Shown in pieces: positions 1-10,534 of a stretch of 64,000 bases of DNA. The notes beneath the pieces were generated by a model. That model did not search any database. It worked only from the letters and a program-made list of their open reading frames with translations, and had not been told where the DNA came from. The translations under genes were made by a program, and so were the position numbers. The stretch lies in assembly GCA_037367355.1 (NCBI GenBank), contig CM074700.1, forward strand, positions 3,534,001 to 3,598,000, read 5' to 3'. Source of the DNA: Neoscytalidium dimidiatum (lineage: Eukaryota > Ascomycota > Dothideomycetes > Botryosphaeriales > Botryosphaeriaceae). Positions within the stretch are counted from its first letter, which is position 1; each line of letters begins with the position of its first letter.

Positions 1-394
1 CACAATGACTAGAACTAGCACACACGTGACCGACCACCGGCACCCAGTCCCGTCGAAGCTGAAGGCTGTCCCCGCGGCCTTCCCGCCCTCCCGCACTCCC
101 GCCCTTTCAGCTCGTCGTCGCTGCTCCGCACTACATTCCCGTTCTGGCCACCTATGCGACTCCACCTGCACATTGCCCATCTCCACATAGTATTCTGCCC
201 ATCTCGTCCGGCCGCATCCAAGCTCACTGCCGCTCGCTAGCTGCGCTCACCTGCATATCCGCTGCACCGCCACGGCAAGCTCAGGCAGCAGCCGCGGTGG
301 CTCCCCTGATAAACGCCAACGGCCATCCCACCCTCTTTGGGCTTCACTGCGAAGGCGGCCGCTTCTAGAGCCATCGGCCAATCGCTCTCCACTC
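1..394. other. 5' flank of the C6 regulator, no gene seen
   Basis: GC-rich sequence upstream of the first gene. Short open frames occur on both strands but overlap each other and resemble no family I know. The segment just before the regulator's start codon contains a NotI site followed closely by an XbaI site (355-370), discussed as a finding. Presumably promoter and 5' leader of the regulator. Confidence 0.5.
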
Positions 395-2460
395 ATGGTC
401 TACTGCGGGCCTCCCAGCCGTGGGTGCGAGACCTGCCGAAAGCGGAAGATCAGAGTACGTACTGTACAGTACTTGCCAGGCTGCGGCCACGGCTCCCAAG
501 CTCACTCTCCCATTAACACCGTCCTCAGTGCGATCAAGTCCCGCTGCCCAAGGGCTGTTCGCAGTGCTCGCGCGCCAAGCGGACGTGCCCGGGCTACCGT
601 GACCTGCAGCAGGTGCTCTTCCGCAATGAGAGCGCAAAGGTCGAGAAGAGGGTGCGCACCGGCTCGGCCAAGAAAAAGCACAGCGTGACCGGCCAAGAGG
701 ATGCGCACCAGCCTCTCCCTGTCCAACAACCTGCAAAGACTACTTCGCCTGACTCAGCCGTCTGGTTCTCCGATCCCTTCTCCACCGAGCTCGGGCCCTA
801 CGAGGACTCGCACATTGATGGGAGCCTCGTCCTCCGCCGTGCCTCCCGGGGCAATCCAGGTCCGGCCAAATTGAACGATCCCCGCACCTTCATCGATAGC
901 GGGAACCTGTCCGCATTGCTTCCTTCTCTCGACGAGCGCGCCGCCGGCTTCTTCTTCTCCAACTTCTGCAACTATGTCGTCTTCTCCGACGGCAACCCCG
1001 TCGCCCAAACCGGCATTGGCGCCGATCTCTGGTCATGCGAGATCGACGAGCACCTGCTTACCAGCATGAAGGCCGTCGGCCTCTACGGCTTGTACCGCCA
1101 CACCCACAACTCCGAGTTCGAGAAGCTCGCCTGGAAACGCTACGTAGAAGCCATCCAACGCACCAACGAGGCCCTCCGCAACCCCGCCGTAGCCACCAAG
1201 GACAGCTCCCTCCTGGCCGTCATCATCCTCGGTCTCTTCGAGAGCATCAGCGGCCGCACCCGCCAGTCGCTTGTGGCTTGGGAGAACCACATCAACGGCG
1301 CCGCCGCCCTGATCAGCATGCGCGGCCGCCGCCAACTCGAGACTGGCGTCGGCCGCCGGATGCTCATGCAGATCACGTCGAACCTGCTGATCAGCTGCAT
1401 CCAGCGCGACATCGTCTTCCCCGAGTCCATCAAAGACCTGATGGAAGAAGCCATCAGGCAGCACTTCGTCGACCGCAATAACCCGCTCTACCGTCTCCGC
1501 GAAATCATGATGGACCTGGCCAACTTCCGCGCCCACTGGCGGCACAAGGCTGTCTGGGACTGCCGCACCATTGTCGACCGGTCGCTGGAAATCGACGCGG
1601 AGATGCTCGCGCTGGTGGAGTCCCTCCCGCCATCCTGGCAATTCCGCATCATCCCGACTGACGACGACCCGGAGATCGTCGTCAATGGCTACTACCATGT
1701 GTACCCGGGCTACTGGCAATCGCAGGTGTGGAACAGCATACGCACTTGCCGGCTGCTGCTGTACGGCATGATGCGCAAGGCACTTCTAACCGGCTTCTCC
1801 GCCACGCCGCCCGCCTTCAGCGAGCCGCGCTACACGGCCGTCTTCGCCGACTGCACGCGCATCCTGTACCAGCTGCAGGCCGAGGTGCAGGCCAGCGTCC
1901 CCCAGCACATCGGCTACCTCTCCGCCCTCCGCCAGCGCGAGCGCTACCAATCCTCCTTCTCCTCCTCCGCATCCCCGCCCTCATCCGCCACGTCCTCCGC
2001 CTCTTCCTCCACTTCATCATCCGATCCGTCCTCCCCACCCACCCCACCGCCAACAACAGCAACAACAGCAACAACAACAACAACGCCAGCGAAATCACCC
2101 ATCACCCGCGCCCACCTCCTCTCCTTCCCCTGGTCCGACTTCGACATGTCTCTCGCCGACCCCACCGCCTGGCGCCTCGCCGCCGCCCACATCCCCATCG
2201 TCCGCACCTACGGCTCCACCCTGCTCCTCTGGACCCTCTTCCTCGTCGGCAACCAGGACGTCACCACCCGTCAGACCCAGGAGTGGATGACCGCCACGCT
2301 CGCGCATATCGGCGAGGCCATGGGCCTGCGCCAGGCGAACGTGCTGGCCGACATGCTGAGGGAGAAGATGATCATGGAGGATCGCGCGGGCGGGAGGGGT
2401 GGTGCGGGTTTCACGAGCTTCCTGAGGGAAGCGGGGACGGTGGTGGAGGTGGAGGCGTAG
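395..2460 (+). CDS. Zn(II)2Cys6 transcription factor, two exons
   Basis: Predicted nuclear DNA-binding regulator of 663 residues. Exons are 395-454 and 529-2460; the 74-nt intron starts GTACGT and ends CTCAG, and it splits the zinc cluster. The joined N-terminus has C11, C14, C21, C30, C33 and C40, spaced C-x2-C-x6-C-x8-C-x2-C-x6-C, the canonical binuclear zinc cluster. A basic linker follows (KVEKRVRTGSAKKKH). The remaining 600 residues read as the helical regulatory domain usual in fungal C6 factors. Residues about 494-545 form a Ser/Thr/Pro-rich low-complexity insert that includes an ACA/GCA trinucleotide run around 2050-2090. The start is the only ATG that keeps the first cysteine pair. 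The target pathway cannot be told; the nearest downstream gene is a pectate lyase 2.9 kb away. Cluster family is certain, role unknown. Confidence 0.9.
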
Positions 2461-5400
2461 GGAGGGGAGGATAGAGGAGGGATGTGGTTTTGGGCGTTTT
2501 GCGTTGGCTTAAGAAGAGCTTTTTTTCCCCTCTTTCTTTTTTCGTGGATTTAGCGGGTGGGAGGTCTGTCTGATGGTTTGGCATGGGTGGATGGATGGAG
2601 CATATGTGGGTAGGAGGGAGTCAATCTCTTGTGCATGGCTTGGGATTGCGGGATCGGGTATATAGGCGTTTGTATCTGGTGTCTGAGAAAAGGAAATGTA
2701 CTTCGTTTTTCCTTGTCCACTCGCAGTACCTTGCTGCTATCTGGATCATACGAGTCTAAGTCCGGGAAAGAACCATTACTTGAAAACTCGGGTAACAATA
2801 CGGTTGTGGTAGGGAACCTTGATGAGGGATAAAATCCGGATGTTCCAAATGAGTGGGGGAAGTTGGTGAATTGATCCGATAAGTCCTGACTCGGCGAGGG
2901 GGTTCGTATCTGAGAGTTCGAAAGGGATCTTGCAGAATTTTTTATTTTGACTGCGTGATTGTAGGCAGGAAGGTCTGGAGATGCAAACCGTTGTGGCTCC
3001 AGCTCAGAAGATTTTGATCTTGCCTGCACTATAGCTACTTCCTTCGTCCTACTCTTACAACACGGAGTAAACATTTTCTGAAAAAGATTGTGGCTTATTT
3101 AAAAAGCACGTAAATCAATGGTTTATGTGCTTCAAGGCATTGCAATAAGCTATGGCTACTATAATATTTATTTGCATTTTGACTTTGTCAATTCCGCAAA
3201 GCAGTATTTTCCTCTGTAGGTAAATAAACAGCCCCTAACAATATCTCTTACGGCACGTGTCAAATCATACAAATACTAACGCCCAAATTTAGGCAGACTT
3301 GGCATTATTTGCGTACGTGCTGAGATGGCATCTGCTTCCACCTCGGCAATAGTGATGCAATTTGCTTTAATGCGCCAGCGCTAACCCTTCGTTACCAATA
3401 TTCTAGAGTTGTAATGATTTACTTTTAATTACTGTAAGTGCTTTCCTAGTCTCCCGTCACTATTTTCTACTAAATATTTGCTAAAGGCCGACCGGGTTTC
3501 TTCAGAGCTCGAATAAGAAAGCTACGGCTTGATCTAGTCAACCTCGGAAAAGATATTCAGTCCTGTGACCAGCCGTACAGCATACGCACCTGTCAAGAGT
3601 AATAATAGACATAGCTCAATGCATGCGCAAAATAAGTGGCGAGTGTTGGAGCAAAACCTCGTAAGTACTTGTATTCGTTGTTGTCTGTTCCGTCTTGAGA
3701 GAGCGGAGGAGCTAAACTACCCAGCGGCGCTAGCGCCGTACCTGCCATAACAGCGAGGGCCTAGAAGAAACTATATCATACTCTTTTCATATTTGCGCAA
3801 CTTTGACTCCTCCTTGGCCATATGCAGAAATGAAGACTGAAAGAACGCCACTCGACGCCCGAGCCGAGTCATGTAGATAGACACCAGCGCGTGGTGTGTA
3901 AAGATGTCCCCGTGCGCTCCTTTGGTTACACTAGCTAACAAATATATCGTCAGCACCGACGCCTCCAATTAATGACATGCTTGGGTAGCAGAAGCAAGGG
4001 CGTTCAATTCAGCTTAGCATACAGAAAATAAGCAATGCAGTAGGAAAGAGTGATGATTCAAAATCATGTATCGAGTTTATTTCTGCCTAGAGGTGTACTT
4101 ATCTCAGTGCGAAATATTAGAACGGGCCAAGGGAACCCGAAACCAGATACAGATATGCATGGGTCCTCGAAGGTACGGACGCTCTTGAGATACGAAGGAG
4201 TGAGCACGGAGACAGGCTTAAGGAAAGGCTCTGGGACAGCTTTGGGCATATGTCTATTAAACGCACGCTAAGGCACACGGCGTCGCAACGCTAACAGTGG
4301 GAAAATCTCCACAGCGATGATATCAGTAATGCGGCAGTGGAAACACCTCATACTAGAGGGTACAACAAACGACGTGTACTGCTGAACTTGCTCCTTGCAC
4401 AACGCCTTGGTTTCCATACCATTAGCGCTCTTATGCGGACTAGATCGGTCTTCGTTTAGTTATGTATCCAGGAGCTGCATGATATCACTATACCGTAGTT
4501 TTGACGAAGCGAAACACGGTGGCACAAGTCGTACAGTTCAGGGCGTCTGTCTTGCCTGTCATACACTTGGCAACACTGGGCTACTTCCCAGCCGCTTCAG
4601 GTCTTATAGAGGTGCCGAGGGCGGCTCAAAATTATGCTCAGGTAACTTGTGACCGAGCTCAAGTGGTGAGACATAGGCAGTGACACGGTTGCGGACCGAG
4701 TTCAAGGGACGCACTAAAACGCGTCGACATGCCACACGTCGTCTTGCTACATATCGGGCAGAGGAAACAGAAATGTAAGACTGCTGATTCAAACAAGGAT
4801 ATGTTCTAATAGTAAAGGGTGAACGTGCTAAATACAATGCTCTTGTGGCGTTTATGCGTAAGCACACAATGCGGTGCCGTTGTCTCCCAGTGACGTTACT
4901 CCTTTGGGTTAATTTTTTGCTTCAACAGCCCCAGAAGTGCTCTGATTCTTCTACGGAAAAGGTTGGCAGATGTGTAGTCATGCTAAAGGTTGCCATCTGA
5001 CCAACGAAAGCCCCAATTCTGTAATAGATATGTTGCTTAGGGTCCAAAATCTGATTGATCAAAGTATTAAACGACCCGGATGAGTGCTGGTGACTAGACG
5101 AAACAATCTTGGCAGCGAGCGCTTCCGAGAATATCACTAGTCTGGCGCGAAGAGGAGACTCGAAACAAGTCAGGGTCTCTTAGAGCCTCATCGTCAGGAT
5201 CTCTGCCAAGTACATCAGCGCTCAGGCATACTGCCTGGTCACAGCGACTGTGGCACTTCTCGAAGCCTAGAAATGACTATGAAAGAGATCGTCGCCGGCA
5301 GGTAGAGAGGATCATCGCCAAACAACACTCGTTTACAGGTCACCACGATCATCCACATTCGTTTTCATCAAACAAAATCCAAACTCAGAACTGACACAAA
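2461..5400. other. Long intergenic region, no supportable gene
   Basis: About 2.9 kb between the regulator and the pectate lyase. Base composition drifts from GC-rich to more AT-rich after about 3070. A 174-codon minus-strand frame (2550-3074) lies antisense to the likely 3' end of the regulator and has no recognisable domain. The last few hundred bases should hold the pectate lyase promoter. I see no tRNA, transposon ends or repeats. Confidence 0.5.
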
Positions 5401-6144
5401 ATGAAGTTTACTGCCGCTGCTATCGCTGCCGTTGTCGGCCTTGCATCCGCGCAAAGCGCTATTCCTCGCGCCAGCGGCGCCGTTGAAATCGTCGATAAGC
5501 CAATCTCGATTTCCGGCAGGAACAACGACTACAAGAACCGAGAGATTTCCCGCAACATGACGTGCGACGACAAGAGGGACCAAGGCTCGGACCTGGCCGT
5601 CTTCGTCCTGGCACCCAACGCCGCCCTCTCCAACGTCATCATCCACAAGGACGCGGTCGAGGGCATCCACTGCAAGGGCCCCTGCACGCTGACTAACGTC
5701 TGGTTCCGCGACGTCTGTGAGGACGCCATCACGCTGATGGGCTCCGGGCCGTACGAGATCGTCGGCGGCGGTGCCCAGGACGCCGTCGACAAGGTCATCC
5801 AGCACAACGGCGTCGGCAAGGTCACGATCCGCAACTTCACCGTCCAGAACTCCGGCAAGCTGTACCGCAGCTGCGGCAACTGCAGCGGCAACACCGGCAA
5901 GAAACGCGACGTCGAGCTCGTTGGCGTCCGGGCCTTCGGCATGACCTCCGACCTCGTCGGCATCAACAGCAACTACGGCGACACCGCCACCGTCGACGCT
6001 ACCACCTGCGGCCGCACCAAGAACGTCTGCCAGCAGTACCAGGGCGTCGACAAGCTCGTCACCAAGGGCGATGGCCCCAAGGTCAACGGCAAGGAGAACT
6101 GCCTTGGCCCGCGCGGCAAGGTCGAAACTCTCCCCGCTTGCTAG
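5401..6144 (+). CDS. Secreted pectate lyase, polysaccharide lyase family 3
   Basis: A 247-residue intronless protein. Residues 1-18 are a signal peptide (MKFTAAAIAAVVGLASAQ), so the enzyme is exported. The rest is a short parallel beta-helix of PL3 type, recognised from runs such as LSNVIIHKDAVEGIHCKG, LTNVWFRDVCEDAITL and VGKVTIRNFTVQNSGKLYRS, with paired cysteines and the CGNCSGNTGKKRDVELVGV stretch typical of fungal PelF-like enzymes. PL3 enzymes cleave demethylated polygalacturonate by beta-elimination in a calcium-dependent way, loosening plant cell walls. The length matches the family (roughly 230-250 residues). The ATG follows an A-rich leader (ACACAAA). The gene stands alone in a long intergenic setting, as expected for an individually regulated wall-degrading enzyme. 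Confidence in the family is high. Confidence 0.95.
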   Translation: MKFTAAAIAAVVGLASAQSAIPRASGAVEIVDKPISISGRNNDYKNREISRNMTCDDKRDQGSDLAVFVLAPNAALSNVIIHKDAVEGIHCKGPCTLTNVWFRDVCEDAITLMGSGPYEIVGGGAQDAVDKVIQHNGVGKVTIRNFTVQNSGKLYRSCGNCSGNTGKKRDVELVGVRAFGMTSDLVGINSNYGDTATVDATTCGRTKNVCQQYQGVDKLVTKGDGPKVNGKENCLGPRGKVETLPAC

Positions 6145-8434
6145 AGGGCCTCACGTCTAAGGAATGGAATTTGTTGCAGGACTTGATCACCTCCGTGACA
6201 ATTCAGCTTCCGTCAAATTCTGCCAATCATTGCATTTCGGGCGTTCGGGGTTTGGATTGTTGTTATTCAGCCTTGCTTTATCGGTGCACATGTAGGACTA
6301 TATTAAGGCCACTAGCCAGCACTGAAAATCAGTGCGGCGTCGTACTTTTTCAGTCCGACAGCATAGCTAGTCGGATTAGAAATATATCTCGTTTCTTTGG
6401 AGATTACTCTTGAAAGAAGAGCAGTATTTCACTGAATACTCCGCCTATTGTGGATCTTGCTCATTCATCGCCGATTAGCTTGGGATGACAAAATCGATGA
6501 GCGCGGCTGTGGTAAGAGGCGGTACTTGGCACCTGATCTCCTGATCCTTCCCAACAGGCTCGAGCTCGCCGCTGGGTTGATTTCGAGGCTGCAGACTCGT
6601 GGTATTTGTCGGCGGTCTGGAAGCAGTACGGCAAGCATCCATTTGAAAATCGTAGTCGAGGGTAGGGGGTGGCATACGTCAATGAAGTTCCCTCCTGTGC
6701 CGAGTTAGGCGTCCACCAGCTTGAAAGCTTGAGTTTTGTCCATGCCGCTCGGCACGTCGGCCCAGGAATCGCTAAGGGACATTGCGCCCGGCTGGAGTGT
6801 GGAGAAATGAATTTCCAGCTGATCGAGGAGAGGATCCAGGATTGTCCCGGCTCGGTTTGTAAGGCCGGAGTAGGCTTGAAGGTGTCGACTATGATGATGT
6901 GGTTTCTGGAGGAAAATGTTAGGTTTTGAGGCAACTGCTGAGATCATCCGGTTTCCTGCGTTCCTTAGAAGGGCTACTAGGGTCCGAAAGTAGCTCCGTC
7001 AAGCACCTCGCCATGGAGGTGTTGATTGAAGGGTCCAGGTCTATTGGTGTCATGCTTCATCCTGTGCGCGGGGTGGAATTCCATATGATTGGCGGGGTAT
7101 CGAGATTGGAAAAACTGGCCACAAGTGTAGGATACAAGTGCAACCTGAGTCTGCTAGAGCGTGACTCTTAGCTGGAAGCTTACTGATTTTTAACATTTAC
7201 GGTGGGTGCAAAGCGAAAGTCTTTACGTGCCAGTTGTACTAAAGCCTGTCGGAACGCATTACCGAATTTCATTCAAAAAAGAGAATAACGTGTTGATTTT
7301 TTCTTTCCCCTTAAGCTTTATTGGGCGGGCTTTCTTACTCGACTTCGATCCTTGAGTATTGCTTCCATTCGGTCCACCTTCCAGAAAAAGTTTGAACTGT
7401 GCATCCATCTACCTGGTAACTTGATGACACCAGCCACTTACTCCGTCCACCGTGCGCAGACATCTTCTAGGTTCATGAGAGGGGTTGTTCTGTTATCAGG
7501 ATCTTGTGTTGTCGCAGTGGGTTAATCAATTACGCTACGGATACGAAGCCGTAATACTATGAGAGATACACGGTGTAGAGGCTTACAAAAGACGTGTGTA
7601 AGGCTTGGAGCTCAGTTGGCCTATTGTATGTACTGTGATTGGCGATGTAAATATGACGTATTATCACACCGTCGACTACTGATTCGTGACCTACGCTTCG
7701 GAATTTTTCCGAGAGACGATCATTGGCGGGGAAGCTTATGTGCGGGCCAACAAACTTCTCGTTCCGATCTTTGCTTTGCAGCTTCCTACAGTTCGCATTC
7801 GGTCATACGATCTTTCCGGGGAACGCACCGGTGTCCTTTCCTACGCTCCGCTTGAGAGCTAAAATTCACGTAGAATTTCCCACTAGGGCAATTGTATCGG
7901 CCGATCTGCATTGGTTAGCTTATGGAGAGGCTCTATGATAGTTGGGCGGCGATGCAAGCAAAAGGCCATTTGAGAATCAGTTCTCTGACTCTCCAGCAAA
8001 AGAGCTCATGGGATGCCAAACCGCTATCACCGTTGATTGAATTAACGGCAGTAATTATACAAAGTCGACGACGGATATTAATGCGCCCTTTAAGTTGCGC
8101 GCACATTTAAGGTTACGGCGAGTTCGCCGCGTTTCAGCATCGCTTACACGTCCCTCGTCTCTTGCATAATGAACGCTCTGAAAGATTTCCGAGTGCGCGG
8201 GGTCCATCTTGACGGTCGTCCAATGTGAGTGTAGCTCATCTCGGAAAGCCTCGCGTGGTTTGCGAGCAAATCGATACAGGCTCCACAAGCAGGGATGCCA
8301 TTTGCCCATGACACGTCTTCTTGAACCCAACATCTGCAACAAACTTTGGATAGGCCCGACTGCTATGAGATAACAGTGAAGCTTCGGAACCACGCAAGCC
8401 ATATGATTTTCCGTGTGTCCTCCTTGGTACCCTC
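6145..8434. other. Intergenic region with a doubtful minus-strand gene relic
   Basis: No intact gene is supported over 2.3 kb. On the minus strand between about 7180 and 6460, several short frames in different phases look somewhat protein-like, for example an 80-codon frame at 6705-6947 and a 66-codon frame at 6475-6675. They may be a decayed gene or unrecognised exons. I could not assign them to any family. The remainder shows nothing notable. Confidence 0.3.
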
Positions 8435-10534
8435 GTGAATATGGCGGCGGATGCTTCCAAAGCCTCCATCATGAGGGGCATGGAGGCTAAGGCCCATGTC
8501 TACCGTGCCGTCGCTCGAACTACAGCATCGATATCTTTGGTGGCCACTTTGAGCATCATATTGTCGTACCTGTTGTCTCCGCGCTTCCGAAAACCTATGA
8601 ACCGCATTCTCTTCTACGCATCTCTGGGGAATATTTTTCAAGCCACTGCTCTCTTCATCTGCACCTCCGGCCTTCCGCTCCCTGGAAAAACTATGTCACT
8701 TTGCCGGTTCCAAGGTTTCTGCATTCAGATGTGCGTAGCGGACCGCAAGAACACGCCCTTGGGTGCAGGTGTGCTGAGTTATTTGCAGGTTTACCACATC
8801 AGCCGTCATGTGGACGTTAGCCATGGCGCTGAACGTCTACCTGATCTATTTCCGGTTCGCCAGCACATAGAGCACCAGCCCTCGGTTTTGCTGAAGCTTA
8901 GTCTAGGAAGTTTGATACGGCTCAGCTGCGGCGGCTCGAGCCATGGTACATCGCCATCAATTACGGGTGGCCCTTCGGCCACACGTTCGTTCTACTTATG
9001 CTCGACGTTAGCCCGAAGCAAACTGGCATATTTGGACCCGCAGTGGTAAGGGATTTTGTATTTTCTACAAGCTACAGTTTGCGTTGACCTGGTCAGATGT
9101 GGTGCTGGATAAGCACAGACTACGAATGGATGCGGCTCGCGTTCAGCTACGGGCCCACGTGGTGAGGCACTTCCTCTTTCCATGTCAACGAGTCGCTGAC
9201 AACAGCCGAGGGTCATCATAATGATCGTGACCGCCATTTTCGCAGTCACCGGCATCAGCATGATCCAGTGCGACTACGAAATGCGGAAGCTCCACCGCGG
9301 AGCAGACGCCCACGTCACGCTCCTGGACAGCCAGGACAACGGCGCGCCCTACATCCCGTCCAACCAGATCATGCGCGTCACCGACATCCACCTCAGCTCC
9401 GTCATCCCGGAGCCCAACTACTCCTCGTCCGCGGTCACGGGCGACCTGGATCGGTACGACGAGGAGCAGGGCCACGAGGACGACAACCCCCTCAAAGACG
9501 ACCGCCGCCTCGCCCGCCGCCCGCCGACCGTAACAGCGACAGCCACGGAAGAGAAGAAGAACAAGAAGCGCACGGTCGCACCGCGTCTCAAGCTGCCCCC
9601 GAAAGTCCGCCTCCCACCCGGCGTACACGTGCGCCTGGAAGACTACGCCACCACCGCTGGCGGCTCGCAGACGCGCTCGCACATCCAATCCCTCAGCTCG
9701 ATGCTCGCGCAGCCGCGGCGCTCGCCCGCCCAGTCCTTCGGCTCCGCGCACGCGTCGTTCGGCTCCACCGCCGCCTGGCCCTTCGACGAGCCGGCGCCGG
9801 CGCCGGCGTCGGCGTCATCGATGGGGAAGCGCGGTTTTGCGGTCGTGCACGCCGGCAGCTCATGCGCGCAGCAGACGCTGACGACGTGCACGGCGAACAA
9901 CGACAACAACATCACCACCGCCAATGGCAACGCGATGGGCGAGAAGGGCCGGGCCGCCGGGCCCAGGAGGTGGGCGCGCGGCGTCGAGACCATGTGGAAA
10001 CGACAGCAGCGGCGGCGGCGGCGAGGCGCGGCGGCGGCGCGGCGCGCGCTGCGGGATCGGCAGCGGGCCGGCCAGGCGCTGGACGCGGCGTGGGCGTATG
10101 CGAAGGTCGCGTTTCTCATGTTCATCGGCTTGATCGTCATTTGGGTGGGTGAATTGGCTTTCTCTCTGATCTCGTCCCCCTTCCATCTCCCCCCCTCCCC
10201 TTCTGGTTTTTTTTTTTAGTTGCGCTTTTTTTTTCTTTTGGTTTTTTTCCCCCCTTTGCTGCGAGAGTAATGCTGCTGCTGCTGCTTGCGGATGCTGACG
10301 GTTGGAGGGTGTGTGTGTGTTTTATTTTAGGGCCCGGCCAGCGCGAATCGCATCTATTCTCTCGTCAAGGGCACGCCGAGCCCGTTGTTTACCGTTATGC
10401 ATGCTGCGGTCGGGCCGATGCAGGGCTTTCTGCATTGGCTCATATACATCGCGACTTCGTGGCCCCAGGTGCGGAGCGTGTTGCGGGAGATGCGGCAGTC
10501 TTTCCGCGAACGATACAGAAAGCAGAGGACGTAG
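8435..10534 (+). CDS. cAMP-receptor-like seven-helix GPCR, six exons
   Basis: Plasma-membrane G-protein-coupled receptor of 567 residues. Exons: 8435-8730, 8789-8854, 8907-9045, 9097-9161, 9211-10144, 10331-10534. All introns are GT-AG and 49-58 nt except the last (186 nt, T-rich). Helices are visible in order: ISLVATLSIILSYLL; MNRILFYASLGNIFQATALF; FQGFCIQMFTTSAVMWTLA with MALNVYLIYFR; PWYIAINYGWPFGHTFVLLM; TWVIIMIVTAIFAVTGI; AFLMFIGLIVIW; and MQGFLHWLIYIATSW. The ANRIYSLVKG then PMQGF end is characteristic of the fungal Crl/CAR-like (Git3-related) class. Between helices 5 and 6 is a very long cytoplasmic loop of about 270 residues, very basic (Arg runs) near helix 6. The first intron interrupts the Cys-containing start of helix 3. 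The ligand is unknown; family members sense nutrients or pheromone-like cues through heterotrimeric G proteins. In-frame ATGs also exist at 8441 and 8471. Confidence 0.88.

Noticed and set aside
2550..3074. 174-codon minus-strand open frame
   Set aside because: Antisense to the likely 3' end of the C6 regulator; composition looks random, with no domain, signal peptide or family resemblance.
6461..6947. Minus-strand frames of 157 and 80 codons
   Set aside because: Somewhat protein-like but in conflicting phases, with no family I can name; mentioned only as a doubtful relic in the intergenic entry.
9268..10152. 294-codon plus-strand frame overlapping the GPCR
   Set aside because: A shadow in another phase of the GPCR's GC-rich loop exon; Arg/Pro-rich out-of-frame composition.
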